Below, one piece after another: positions 7,605 through 14,587 of a stretch of DNA of 64,000 nucleotides. The translations under genes and the position numbers were made by a program. Positions within the stretch are counted from its first letter, which is position 1, and each line of letters opens with the position of its first letter. The stretch is taken from assembly GCF_052060035.1 (NCBI RefSeq), contig NZ_JBPOEA010000001.1:186001-250000 (forward strand), given 5' to 3'. The notes beneath the pieces are model-generated. The model saw only the letters and a program-made list of their open reading frames with translations. It was not told where the DNA came from and made no database searches. Source of the DNA: Fodinibius sp052060035. Lineage in GTDB: Bacteria; Bacteroidota; Rhodothermia; Balneolales; Balneolaceae.

Positions 7605-7793
7605 TTAATGTTGATGATCCTGATGTTTGGATCTTTTTTGGTGGTGACCAATCATCAGGATGTGGCAGGCAAACATCGCCACGACAAATAGAAAGATGAT
7701 TATATTATTGCTCAGCCCCAGCGTTGGGGCGAAAAACAGAAGCAGAAGTGGAACACCACATCCAATAATCATCCAAAGGGTATGCTTGCTCAT
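7605..7793 (-). CDS. DUF2933-like small membrane protein
   Basis: 62 residues with two hydrophobic helices (about 6-25 and 29-48) and a His-rich cytoplasmic or periplasmic tail (GHHQKRSKHQDHQH). The pattern MIIGCGVPLL...FACHxxMIGHH resembles the DUF2933 family found next to copper resistance genes. The conserved Cys residues, one in each helix, and the His tail suggest metal contact, but this is inference. 14 bp upstream of the DUF5676 gene and 15 bp downstream of a SHOCT gene, so one operon. Confidence 0.82.
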   Translation of the reverse strand: MSKHTLWMIIGCGVPLLLLFFAPTLGLSNNIIIFLFVVAMFACHILMIGHHQKRSKHQDHQH

Positions 7794-7808
7794 TTTTATA
7801 TGATATGG

Positions 7809-8030
7809 TTAGTTGTTGGTAAGGGAACTTTTGAGCCTGTTGAACTCTTCTTTTGATATTTCACCGGTTTGAAATCGTCTACGGTGAACTTCGACGGCTG
7901 CATTTCTGGTTTCAAGCCGGTGCTTGTCGCAAAGAGCAAGATACCAGATCAGAAGAAAGACCCCAGCAAGAAATAACCACAGTACCGGGGCCCAATGAGT
8001 ATTTAGAGCGTTTAGCCAATCTATGATCAG
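7809..8030 (-). CDS. SHOCT-domain membrane protein lacking an ATG start
   Basis: Open frame of about 73 residues on the minus strand: a transmembrane helix (APVLWLFLAGVFLLIWYLAL), a basic linker (CDKHRLETRNAAVEVHRRR) and a C-terminal SHOCT motif (FQTGEISKEEFNRLKSSL). The product is clearly a relative of the SHOCT protein at 6907-7122. There is no ATG, GTG or TTG at the N-terminal end. Possible initiators are CTG (8030-8028) or ATA (8042-8040), which overlaps the stop codon of the Met-rich gene, so translation may depend on coupling with that gene. Protein call is firm, exact start is not. Confidence 0.72.
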   Translation of the reverse strand: MIIDWLNALNTHWAPVLWLFLAGVFLLIWYLALCDKHRLETRNAAVEVHRRRFQTGEISKEEFNRLKSSLTNN

Positions 8031-8038
8031 TTGTGATG

Positions 8039-8509
8039 TTATTGATGGTTACTGCCTTTCATGCCATCTTTTTTGTTCATCATTCCCTGGCCATTCATCA
8101 TGTTACCCTGCATCATTTGCATGCACATCATCTGCATTTTCATCATGGATGAATCACCCATCATCTCCATCATTTTAGAGTGATTCATATTGCCGTTCAT
8201 CATAGACTGCATCATATCCATGTGTTGTTGCATGCGCTTCTTCATTTGAGGGTCATTCATCATCTTTTGCATATTGCCCATCATCATGGTACTGTCCATC
8301 TTCATCGAACCCATCATCTGCTGCATCATTTGTTGGCGCATCTGGGGATTCTGGGCCATGTGTTCCATCATCATGGCGCGCATGGTGGAGTCTTGCATCA
8401 TCTCCATCATTTGTTGCCTTTTTTGTGTCATGTCTCCCTGCTTCTGCTGGGTCATACCCATAGTTGTAAAGAGTAGCATGAAGGATAGAATCATTGTTAA
8501 GCGTTCCAT
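8039..8509 (-). CDS. Extremely methionine-rich exported protein
   Basis: 156 residues from the ATG complementary to 8507-8509, preceded by AAAAGGTG; a GTG three codons upstream is the longer alternative. The signal peptide (MERLTMILSFMLLFTTMGMT) is followed by a mature part that is almost only Met, Gln, Asp, Lys, Asn and Gly, with about one third Met, mostly as MM pairs (for example QQMMQQMMGSMKMD). Such Met clusters bind Cu(I) or Ag(I) in the periplasm, as in CusF/CopA-type proteins and Met-rich storage proteins. There is one Cys (MMCMQMM) and a few His. Low complexity prevents family assignment; periplasmic copper buffering is inferred. Confidence 0.85.
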   Translation of the reverse strand: MERLTMILSFMLLFTTMGMTQQKQGDMTQKRQQMMEMMQDSTMRAMMMEHMAQNPQMRQQMMQQMMGSMKMDSTMMMGNMQKMMNDPQMKKRMQQHMDMMQSMMNGNMNHSKMMEMMGDSSMMKMQMMCMQMMQGNMMNGQGMMNKKDGMKGSNHQ

Positions 8510-8553
8510 AGTAGTCACCTTTTATTTGGATTAAATTCCAGTTTAATTTCTTG

Positions 8554-8940
8554 TTATAGGTTGTTTATTACCTTTTTTAATCTCTTTCGGACCTCGTCAG
8601 CAATAGGCTGAAGCCGGTCATTGGATACGGCCTGCATCGAAGCCACCGGGTTTACGGCCGAAACTTCTACCATGCCATCTTCATTTTCTTCTACAATGAC
8701 GTTACAGGGTAGCATCACACCAATTTTGTCTTCCGCCTGCAGCGCCTTGTGGGCAAAGTTTGGATTACAGGCTCCCAAGATTTTATACTTTTTAAAATCT
8801 ACATCCAGCTTCTTTTTCAGCGTCTCCTTGACGTCGATTTCCGTCAACACTCCAAAGCCCTCTTTTTCGAGTAGGCTGGTTACTTTTTCGATGGCCTGAT
8901 CATAGGAAAGATCGACTTTCTGTGATGTGAAATATTCCAT
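8554..8940 (-). CDS. DUF302 family protein
   Basis: 128 residues with no signal peptide or membrane segment. Family features: N-terminal YDQAIEKVTSLLEKEGFGVLTEIDVKETLKKKL, then KYKILGACNPNFAHKAL with a Cys, and GVMLPCNVIVEE with a second Cys, as in DUF302 proteins. The family is common near thioredoxin-like and metal-resistance genes and may bind metal or redox ligands through these Cys residues; function unproven. It is first in the row DUF302, Met-rich protein, SHOCT, DUF2933, DUF5676, behind a TTTAAG-box promoter. Confidence 0.9.
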   Translation of the reverse strand: MEYFTSQKVDLSYDQAIEKVTSLLEKEGFGVLTEIDVKETLKKKLDVDFKKYKILGACNPNFAHKALQAEDKIGVMLPCNVIVEENEDGMVEVSAVNPVASMQAVSNDRLQPIADEVRKRLKKVINNL

Positions 8941-8988
8941 AGTGTTTTTGGTCTTTTAAGATTCAATAGGTTTTTGATGTTCTGCTGT

Positions 8989-9022
8989 AACATACAACAA
9001 CCTCCCTTAAAGCAACCTTAAA
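8989..9022 (-). promoter_or_regulatory. Direct-repeat operator and promoter of the DUF302/Met-rich operon
   Basis: Minus-strand TTTAAG-N5-TTTAAG at 9022-9006, then 11 nt, then TATGTT at 8994-8989. The -10 hexamer is identical to that of the copA promoter. The DUF302 start codon lies about 50 bp downstream. Confidence 0.72.
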
Positions 9023-9035
9023 GTGTGGAGTTTAA

Positions 9036-9377
9036 TTAATTGAGTATTTCAGCCCCTTCTTTACCATCTCTTATTCGGTATACTTGTTCAATGGACGTGA
9101 CAAAAATAATACCGTCACCTTTGCGTCCGGTTCGGCCGTTTTCTTGAATAATTTGAAGAATCGAGCTTATCTGTCCAGCTTTAGCTGCTATTTCAATTTT
9201 GACAACATGAGTATGCATGGCCGGAAAATTTAGAGAACCATGTTGTTTATCGGGGTCACTGTACCGACCTGTTCCTTCACCTTCGAAAACGGTCATGGAA
9301 CTGTAGCCTTCATTTCTTAGTGAACAATAAACATCTTCTAAGAGCTTGGCTCGGATATAAGCTTTGATGAGTTTCAT
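9036..9377 (-). CDS. PII-like signalling protein
   Basis: 113 residues, GlnB/PII fold. The N-terminal strand MKLIKAYIRAKLLEDVYCSL and the B-loop GRTGRKGDGIIFV with following VYRIRDG are clear PII signatures. The T-loop region (about 37-60, TGRYSDPDKQHGSLNF) is different from GlnB/GlnK and has no uridylylation Tyr in the GRQKGHTELYRG context. This suggests one of the PII-like groups seen near metal-efflux genes rather than nitrogen control. It has its own TTTAAG-box promoter, so it is probably induced together with the copper genes. Ligand (ATP/ADP, metal or other) is unknown. Confidence 0.88.
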   Translation of the reverse strand: MKLIKAYIRAKLLEDVYCSLRNEGYSSMTVFEGEGTGRYSDPDKQHGSLNFPAMHTHVVKIEIAAKAGQISSILQIIQENGRTGRKGDGIIFVTSIEQVYRIRDGKEGAEILN

Positions 9378-9409
9378 ACAAACCTCTGCCTTAACTGGAG
9401 TTTAAATCT

Positions 9410-9442
9410 AATATAAAAAGTATTGCTTAAAATAAGCTTAAA
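9410..9442 (-). promoter_or_regulatory. Direct-repeat operator and promoter of the PII-like gene
   Basis: Minus-strand TTTAAG-N5-TTTAAG at 9442-9426, then 10 nt, then TATATT at 9415-9410. Same layout as the three other boxes. The PII-like start codon (9377) is 33 bp further on. This is the outermost box on the right side of the metal island. Confidence 0.7.
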
Positions 9443-9472
9443 AACTCTCCTATTTTTTGATAAGACGTAAAA

Positions 9473-9670
9473 TTATAGGGATGACAATATCTTCGTAATC
9501 CAAGCCCCACTGATACCGAACTCTCGAGCAATTTCGGCTTGGGTTTTCCCTTTCACTGAATCAATAAATTCCTTGTAAATTTCACATTGCTCAGCCTGAA
9601 TTTCTATTTCTCCGGTCTGGTGGGGATTATATTTGGTTTTTATGAATCCATCGGAATGCTTCAGTATGAG
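9473..9670 (-). pseudogene. Helix-turn-helix fragment, probably a gene remnant
   Basis: An open frame without a start codon. Its C-terminal part reads FIDSVKGKTQAEIAREFGIS followed by GAWITKIL, which looks like a helix-turn-helix of a transposase, recombinase or small regulator. The upstream part (GFIKTKYNPHQTGEIEIQ) has no recognised family. No ATG, GTG or TTG at a sensible place, and the stretch sits between the metal island and a GIY-YIG gene. I read it as the tail of a decayed mobile-element or regulator gene. Weak call. Confidence 0.3.
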
Positions 9671-9774
9671 TAGAGCGTGCTTAGGGATTAAAAAAGGGGA
9701 GGGGTAATATTATTAAAATCAGTTCATTAACAGGTAGTTGACAATACCATTGCGTTGTTACCAATAACAAGAAG

Positions 9775-10020
9775 TTAGTAAGTAATTAATGATTCTTTTT
9801 CTTGTTTTGTGAACTGCTTGATCTGATATTCCCTACTGCAAGCTTGCGAACGATTAGGAAATAGCTCTACATAAACGACTTCTTTTGGTTTGTGGGCCTT
9901 TAGGTATTTGGCTCCATCACCCCGTCTATGTTGGTGCCAACGCCGTATCACATGATTTGTGCTTCCTGTATAGAGAGTCCCATCTGTGCAGCGAATCATA
10001 TATACAAACCACGTTTTCAT
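9775..10020 (-). CDS. GIY-YIG nuclease superfamily protein (UPF0213-like)
   Basis: 81 residues, a complete minimal GIY-YIG domain. The motif appears as FVYMIRC...LYTGSTN, followed by the conserved Arg of RRWHQHRRG and the Glu of SREYQIKQFTKQEKESLI. Proteins of this small family occur in most bacteria as single-domain nucleases of unclear DNA role and can be mobile. It is isolated between a gene remnant and a small exported protein. Confidence 0.92.
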   Translation of the reverse strand: MKTWFVYMIRCTDGTLYTGSTNHVIRRWHQHRRGDGAKYLKAHKPKEVVYVELFPNRSQACSREYQIKQFTKQEKESLITY

Positions 10021-10246
10021 AAAGTTGGGAATAGTTGGCTGGAATAAAAGTTGATTAGGTTGAGTATAACCAGCTTTTGCGAATAGTAATAGTTTAAGTA
10101 ACTCATAGCATCTACAATATTATTGATCCGGTGGGGCAGATCAGTATATTTTCAGATATTTATCTGACTAACAAAGAGGCGGGAGGTGAAAAGTATTTGT
10201 ACTTTTATCATTCCAAGTATATTACTACTTTCTTCAGTTGTTTTAT

Positions 10247-10687
10247 ATGCAGAAAGCTAAGCAGACATATTACCTTTCCTTTTTACAGGTTGCATTAATT
10301 CTGTTGCTCTTAACAGGGATGCAATTTGAAGTAGAATCGTCTCATCAGATAGATAATGCTTCGACAATCCATATTCAGGAGACACAATCATTCCAATCGC
10401 CTTCAAGATTTTCGTTTCGCAGTTTAGCAAAAACATATAATTCTCAGGCGCTTATTTTTTCGTCTCGATCTTCGGAGAATCGATCTCTTTTCTCTTTTCT
10501 CACAGTCTGTGAGAATGAACAGAATACCGAGGACAAAAAAGAGAATTGGATCAAAGTTTCTCGAGCTATCGAATTTGCGATACCGACATTGATCAATAAA
10601 TCCCATCTTTCAAAATCCGGATTCAGGAATTTTTCGATAAAAGACTTACCGCTGATCCTCCTTTCTACTGTAGTATTCTTGCATTAA
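10247..10687 (+). CDS. Small exported or membrane-anchored protein of unknown function
   Basis: About 146 residues starting at ATG 10247; the frame is open from a TTG at 10238. Residues about 8-26 form a hydrophobic signal or anchor (YLSFLQVALILLLLTGMQF). The rest is Ser/Phe/Glu-rich with no recognised motif, and a short hydrophobic segment at the C terminus (LPLILLSTVVFL) may be a second membrane segment. Same direction as the next gene, 78 bp upstream of it. No family recognised; it could also be a chance ORF, though its length and signal-like start favour a real gene. Confidence 0.5.
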   Translation: MQKAKQTYYLSFLQVALILLLLTGMQFEVESSHQIDNASTIHIQETQSFQSPSRFSFRSLAKTYNSQALIFSSRSSENRSLFSFLTVCENEQNTEDKKENWIKVSRAIEFAIPTLINKSHLSKSGFRNFSIKDLPLILLSTVVFLH

Positions 10688-10765
10688 AGGTTTTGCTATT
10701 TACCTGGACTCGTGAATAGCAGGGGGACTACCCTTTAAGAACCATTGCAAGAAGAATCTGATCAC

Positions 10766-11086
10766 ATGAAGACCTTATTAAAAAAACTGAAAGAGCGGTG
10801 GAAAATTAACAGTAACCGTCAACTGCTGCTAATTTTGGTCATTTTTTCTATCTCTGGCATGTCCGTCCTTTATGTTCGCAAGGCGGCATTTGCATGGTTA
10901 GGATTTACCAACCAAACACCCTTTTGGGAAGAAGCAGTAGTCTGGCTGTTAGTCGTTGTTCCATCATATCAGTTGCTATTTCTTATTTACGGCACTTTAC
11001 TGGGACAATTTGAATTTGCATGGCAGTTTGTAAAGAAAAACATCAATCGGTTAAAACAGCTGGCAAAAAAGGTTAATCTATTGTAA
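10766..11086 (+). CDS. Small two-helix membrane protein (DUF6787-like)
   Basis: 106 residues from ATG 10766; a longer frame with TTG at 10745 is possible. A Lys-rich N terminus (KTLLKKLKERWKI) precedes two transmembrane helices (about 21-39 and 56-78) and a third weaker segment, then a basic tail (FVKKNINRLKQLAKK). The pattern of ISGMSVLYVRKAAFAWLGF and YGTLLGQFEFAWQFVKK resembles a small family of Bacteroidota membrane proteins that I believe is DUF6787; I could not check this. Function unknown. Confidence 0.7.
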   Translation: MKTLLKKLKERWKINSNRQLLLILVIFSISGMSVLYVRKAAFAWLGFTNQTPFWEEAVVWLLVVVPSYQLLFLIYGTLLGQFEFAWQFVKKNINRLKQLAKKVNLL

Positions 11087-11122
11087 TGAACTCATCCAAG
11101 ATTAACAGAAACCTATGAAGCC

Positions 11123-12394
11123 ATGCCATCTGAAACTAAACTTTCACTTTTTGATGCCTGTGGAATGGCAATAGGAGGTATGGTAGGTGGGGGAATTTTT
11201 GCAGTCCTGGGAGAGGCCGTTATGACTTCCGGGAATGCGGCATTTATTAGCCTTGGACTGGGTGGGGTACTGGCACTTATTACGGGTATTGTATATTCAA
11301 AGTTAACCATTCAATTTGATGAATCGGGTGGTGAGTTTGTCTTCATAGAACATATTGCAGGAGCGCGGTTTGCAGGTACTATAAGCTGGTTTCTACTCTT
11401 GGGATATGTGTTCACCATAAGTTTATATGCGTACACTTTTGGGGCTTATGCGGGACGATTGTTTGGGTTGGGGTCGGGTCCAAATGCTCTATTGGGCAGC
11501 ATCGTGATAATGGTGATTGTCGGGCTTAACCTTTCCGGTGTTAAAAAATCCGGGATCTCCGAAGATATACTGGTATATACGAAAATCATTATTCTGATTG
11601 GATTGATTGGTGTTGGCTTTATTAATGTGAGTCCGGATAAGGTATATCCGATTGTGAATATGGGTATTGGCAGTACTGTAAAGGCGGGGGCTCTGGTATT
11701 TGTAGCGTATGAGGGATTTCAACTGCTGACCTACGATTACAACACCATTGAAAACCATAAAAAAAATCTTCCGCGTGCAGTCGTAATTTCGATAACGACC
11801 GTTATTGCAATCTATATACTGATTGCTTTTGTGTTAACGGGCTCTTTAAGTCCCGATGTTATCAGTCATCATAAAGAAACGGTCCTCGCGATGTTGGCTG
11901 AACCTGTGTTAGGACAATTTGGGATCCTGGTTGTTTTGGTAGCTGCTGTTTTTTCTACGGCCTCCGCAATTTTAGCTACAACCTTTGCGATAGCGCGGCT
12001 TGCAAAACGTATAGCTGCCGACGGACAGCTACCGCATCAACTTACAAGCTTACAAAGAGCGGGCTTGCCTGTTTATTTCACCTTTTTGGTTGCAACACTT
12101 GCGATTATCGTGCAATTTTTTGGTAACCTGGAACAGATTACAACCTTCTCGAGTCTTGTCTTTCTGTTTGTTTTTTCGATCGTCAACTTTATGGGATACA
12201 AACATGCTATTTATGAAGGTTGGAAAAGCAGTCTTCCTGTCGCAGGGGCCGTGGGATGTTTTTCGGCAATGGGTGTGTTGTTATATGAAACCTACGCCTC
12301 CAATAAAGAAACGGTATTTATCGTCGGGGGAATTGCAATAGTGCTGCTTGTCTGTCGCGAAGCTTATATCTGGGGACATTCGAAGTATATATAA
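11123..12394 (+). CDS. APC-superfamily amino acid permease
   Basis: 423 residues with about 12 hydrophobic segments. The N-terminal segment DACGMAIGGMVGGGIFAVLGE is the glycine-rich first helix of APC transporters that forms the substrate site. FVAYEGFQLLTYDYNTIENHKKNLPRAV is the conserved helix 6 and following loop. AARLAKRIAADGQLP-like IARLAKRIAADGQLPHQL is the conserved helix 8-9 loop. It should carry an amino acid or amine in symport or antiport with a cation across the inner membrane. Substrate not readable. The start ATG 11123 follows an out-of-frame ATG at 11115. Confidence 0.9.
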   Translation: MPSETKLSLFDACGMAIGGMVGGGIFAVLGEAVMTSGNAAFISLGLGGVLALITGIVYSKLTIQFDESGGEFVFIEHIAGARFAGTISWFLLLGYVFTISLYAYTFGAYAGRLFGLGSGPNALLGSIVIMVIVGLNLSGVKKSGISEDILVYTKIIILIGLIGVGFINVSPDKVYPIVNMGIGSTVKAGALVFVAYEGFQLLTYDYNTIENHKKNLPRAVVISITTVIAIYILIAFVLTGSLSPDVISHHKETVLAMLAEPVLGQFGILVVLVAAVFSTASAILATTFAIARLAKRIAADGQLPHQLTSLQRAGLPVYFTFLVATLAIIVQFFGNLEQITTFSSLVFLFVFSIVNFMGYKHAIYEGWKSSLPVAGAVGCFSAMGVLLYETYASNKETVFIVGGIAIVLLVCREAYIWGHSKYI

Positions 12395-12439
12395 AGGAAA
12401 AGAAAATTGATTAACTATTAACTTAATTGAAAAAAAAAC

Positions 12440-13804
12440 GTGAAAGAACCAACATTTAAAAAATCGATTCAAAACTTTTTTAGAAAAGATTCGGCTGCTG
12501 GAATAATGTTGATACTTGCTACTCTTGCAGCATTATTAGTAGCTAATAGTCCAATCAGTGGGTTATACCATCATTTTATGGAATTACATATATCACTTGG
12601 CATTTCTTCGCTGAGTATTGACCATTCCGTGCATGAATGGATTAATGACGGGTTGATGGCCATCTTTTTTCTATTAGTGGGCTTGGAGATAAAACGGGAG
12701 CTAAAGTATGGAGAACTATCATCGGTACAGTCGGCTCTGTTGCCGGTTATAGCTGCTTTTAGTGGGGCGGCACTTCCTGCATTGATCTTTTGGGCATTAA
12801 ACGGAGGATCGCCCTATATGAACGGTTGGGCAATACCCATGGCTACCGACATTGCTTTTGTAATTGGGATAATGGCCGTTTTAGGGTCAAAAGTACCTAT
12901 TTGGGCTAAAGTATTTGTTACAACCATAGCAGTGGTGGATGACCTGATAGCCGTGATGGTGATTGCCATATTTTATACCGAACAGATTAGCATGTTTGCA
13001 TTGGGTATTGCTGCGGTGTGCCTTGTGATTTTACTGATGTTGAATTACGGAAAAGTAAACAAGTTATCGCCCTATTTGATTATTGGATTTATTATGTGGT
13101 GGGCCGTTCTTGAATCCGGCGTTCATGCGACAATTGCAGGCGTAGTGCTCGGCTTTACCATTCCAACGGCCCGGGGATGGAGTGTAGAGCGTCTAAAAGA
13201 GTATGCGCGTGAAGGATTTGAGCTATTTCAACAAGCTGCTGACCATAACCTGCCCGTTACCAAGGATCAAGCCCTGCATCACATGGATGCAACTATGCAC
13301 CAGGCAGAATCCCCTTTGCACCGGTTGGAGCACAAGCTGCATACTCCGGTTTATTTTGTCATAATGCCCCTTTTTGCATTTTCTAATGCGGGCTTGGTTT
13401 TTGACCCCCAAATAATAGGTGATGCTTTTGCTTCTACATTGACTTGGGGGATTATACTGGGACTCTTTTTCGGTAAGCAGATCGGAATTTTCAGTGCTAC
13501 TTGGATAATGACCAAGCTGAACTTTTCTCAGCTTGCCGATAACAAAGAAACTTGGAAGGTAGTATATGGGCTGGCACTTCTGGGTGGAATAGGTTTTACG
13601 ATGTCGCTTTTTATTGCCAACCTATCATTTGATAATCAACTATTGTTGGAATATTCAAAAGTCGGTATCCTCACAGGGTCAATTATCAGTGGTACCGCAG
13701 GATATCTATTACTAAAGCGGCAACCCGAGTATGGTCGTGATACGCAGCAACCTTTTGATGTTCCGGAGCAGCAGGTAGAAAAAGCCGGGACCCATAAGGA
13801 ATGA
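12440..13804 (+). CDS. nhaA: Na+/H+ antiporter NhaA
   Basis: 454 residues with GTG start, 45 bp after the APC permease gene. Diagnostic motifs: DGLMAIFFLLVGLEIKRE, MATDIAFVIGIMA with Asp137, VVDDLIAVMVIAIFY with the cation-binding pair Asp167-Asp168, and the C-terminal GGIGFTMSLFIA. It exchanges Na+ for H+ across the inner membrane in pH and salt homeostasis. The loop before PLHRLEHKLHTPVYF is longer and richer in His than in E. coli NhaA (total length about 60 above the usual 390), with a hydrophilic C-terminal tail. Confidence 0.96.
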   Translation: MKEPTFKKSIQNFFRKDSAAGIMLILATLAALLVANSPISGLYHHFMELHISLGISSLSIDHSVHEWINDGLMAIFFLLVGLEIKRELKYGELSSVQSALLPVIAAFSGAALPALIFWALNGGSPYMNGWAIPMATDIAFVIGIMAVLGSKVPIWAKVFVTTIAVVDDLIAVMVIAIFYTEQISMFALGIAAVCLVILLMLNYGKVNKLSPYLIIGFIMWWAVLESGVHATIAGVVLGFTIPTARGWSVERLKEYAREGFELFQQAADHNLPVTKDQALHHMDATMHQAESPLHRLEHKLHTPVYFVIMPLFAFSNAGLVFDPQIIGDAFASTLTWGIILGLFFGKQIGIFSATWIMTKLNFSQLADNKETWKVVYGLALLGGIGFTMSLFIANLSFDNQLLLEYSKVGILTGSIISGTAGYLLLKRQPEYGRDTQQPFDVPEQQVEKAGTHKE

Positions 13805-14069
13805 CAACGGAACCGATGATTTAAATTATTACAAAAGTCTCTTTTCTACCCATAATGGTGATACTATTGTGACGACCATTTATTTATCAATCAGGCTGTA
13901 TGGCCCGATGATAAGCAATGTTAGTGATAATAGGTACAAGTATTGCTATGAAAAGCTTACAGTAGAAATAGGTTAAACCATTCAAATTTTGCAGGTGATC
14001 TCAACTATGTTTGGAGAGCTGATTAGAAAGTCTGGTTAATAGTATTAAAATCTTAAAAGGAGAGTAATT

Positions 14070-14273
14070 ATGTCTTTAGCAAAAGTAATCGAAGTAATTG
14101 CCGAGGGAGATACCATGGAGCAAGCTGTTGAAAATGCCGTCAAACAAGCTTCGGAAACGGTAAATAATATCAAGAGTGTATATTGCGAAAATATTCAGGG
14201 TATTGTAGAAAACAACCGCATAGAGAAATATCGCGTGAATGCGAAAGTGACGTTTGTTGTAAAAAAATCTTAA
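14070..14273 (+). CDS. Dodecin flavin-binding protein
   Basis: 67 residues, the typical dodecin length. Conserved features: N-terminal strand AKVIEVIAEGDTMEQAVENAV, then AS-TVNNIKSVYCENIQGIVENNRIEKYRVNAKVTFVV. Dodecins form dodecameric cages that bind riboflavin, FMN or coenzyme A for storage and protection. A strong Shine-Dalgarno (AAAAGGAGAG) precedes ATG 14070. Single gene, with 265 bp upstream that holds nothing I can identify. Confidence 0.95.
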   Translation: MSLAKVIEVIAEGDTMEQAVENAVKQASETVNNIKSVYCENIQGIVENNRIEKYRVNAKVTFVVKKS

Positions 14274-14352
14274 TCAAATACTTCGGTTCAGCCTTGTTAA
14301 TAGGTAGATGTTAGATTAGAATGGGCCCCGTATTTTGGTACATGGAAAAAAT

Positions 14353-14574
14353 ATGGAGTTTCTCCATCAGCAGGATAAGATTATACCTATGAAGGTGGAA
14401 AATCTTACAACGACAGGATTATCTTATCCAGCAAATATTGATGGTTTATTTTCTTTATGATCAAAAACGATAGATAATTTTCGCTATTCTTCTGCGCTGG
14501 GTGTTATCGATATGGATGATGGACTTATTTCTTGTCCGGGGGGACGAGGAGGTGGATTGGTCTACAACCAATAG
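14353..14574 (+). pseudogene. Remnant of a DUF4143/AAA-type ATPase gene
   Basis: A reading frame from ATG 14353 to TAG 14572-14574 with one in-frame TGA at 14458. The first 35 codons read MEFLHQQDKIIPMKVENL..., resembling the DFLIQ..KIIPIEVKxGEN nuclease-like segment of DUF4143-type ATPases. After the stop, DNFRYSSALGVIDMDDGLIS keeps the spacing of the family's C-terminal end. The catalytic EVK is changed to MKV. This accounts for most of the 314-bp stretch between dodecin and the next gene. Similarity is by eye and weak. Confidence 0.35.
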
Positions 14575-14587
14575 GCGAACGAATAAA

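Noticed and set aside
8180..8476. Plus-strand His-rich open frame opposite the Met-rich gene
   Set aside because: It is the reverse-complement image of ATG repeats (CAT gives His); no Shine-Dalgarno and the minus-strand product has a good signal peptide.
9390..9406. CTTAAC-N5-TTTAAA between the PII-like start and its perfect box
   Set aside because: Half-sites are imperfect and differ from each other; a perfect box with the correct -10 lies just upstream, so this is probably AT-rich background.
13250..13365. His-rich loop of NhaA as a metal-binding insertion tied to the metal island
   Set aside because: The PLHRLEHKLH segment is conserved in ordinary NhaA proteins; only the stretch before it is somewhat longer.
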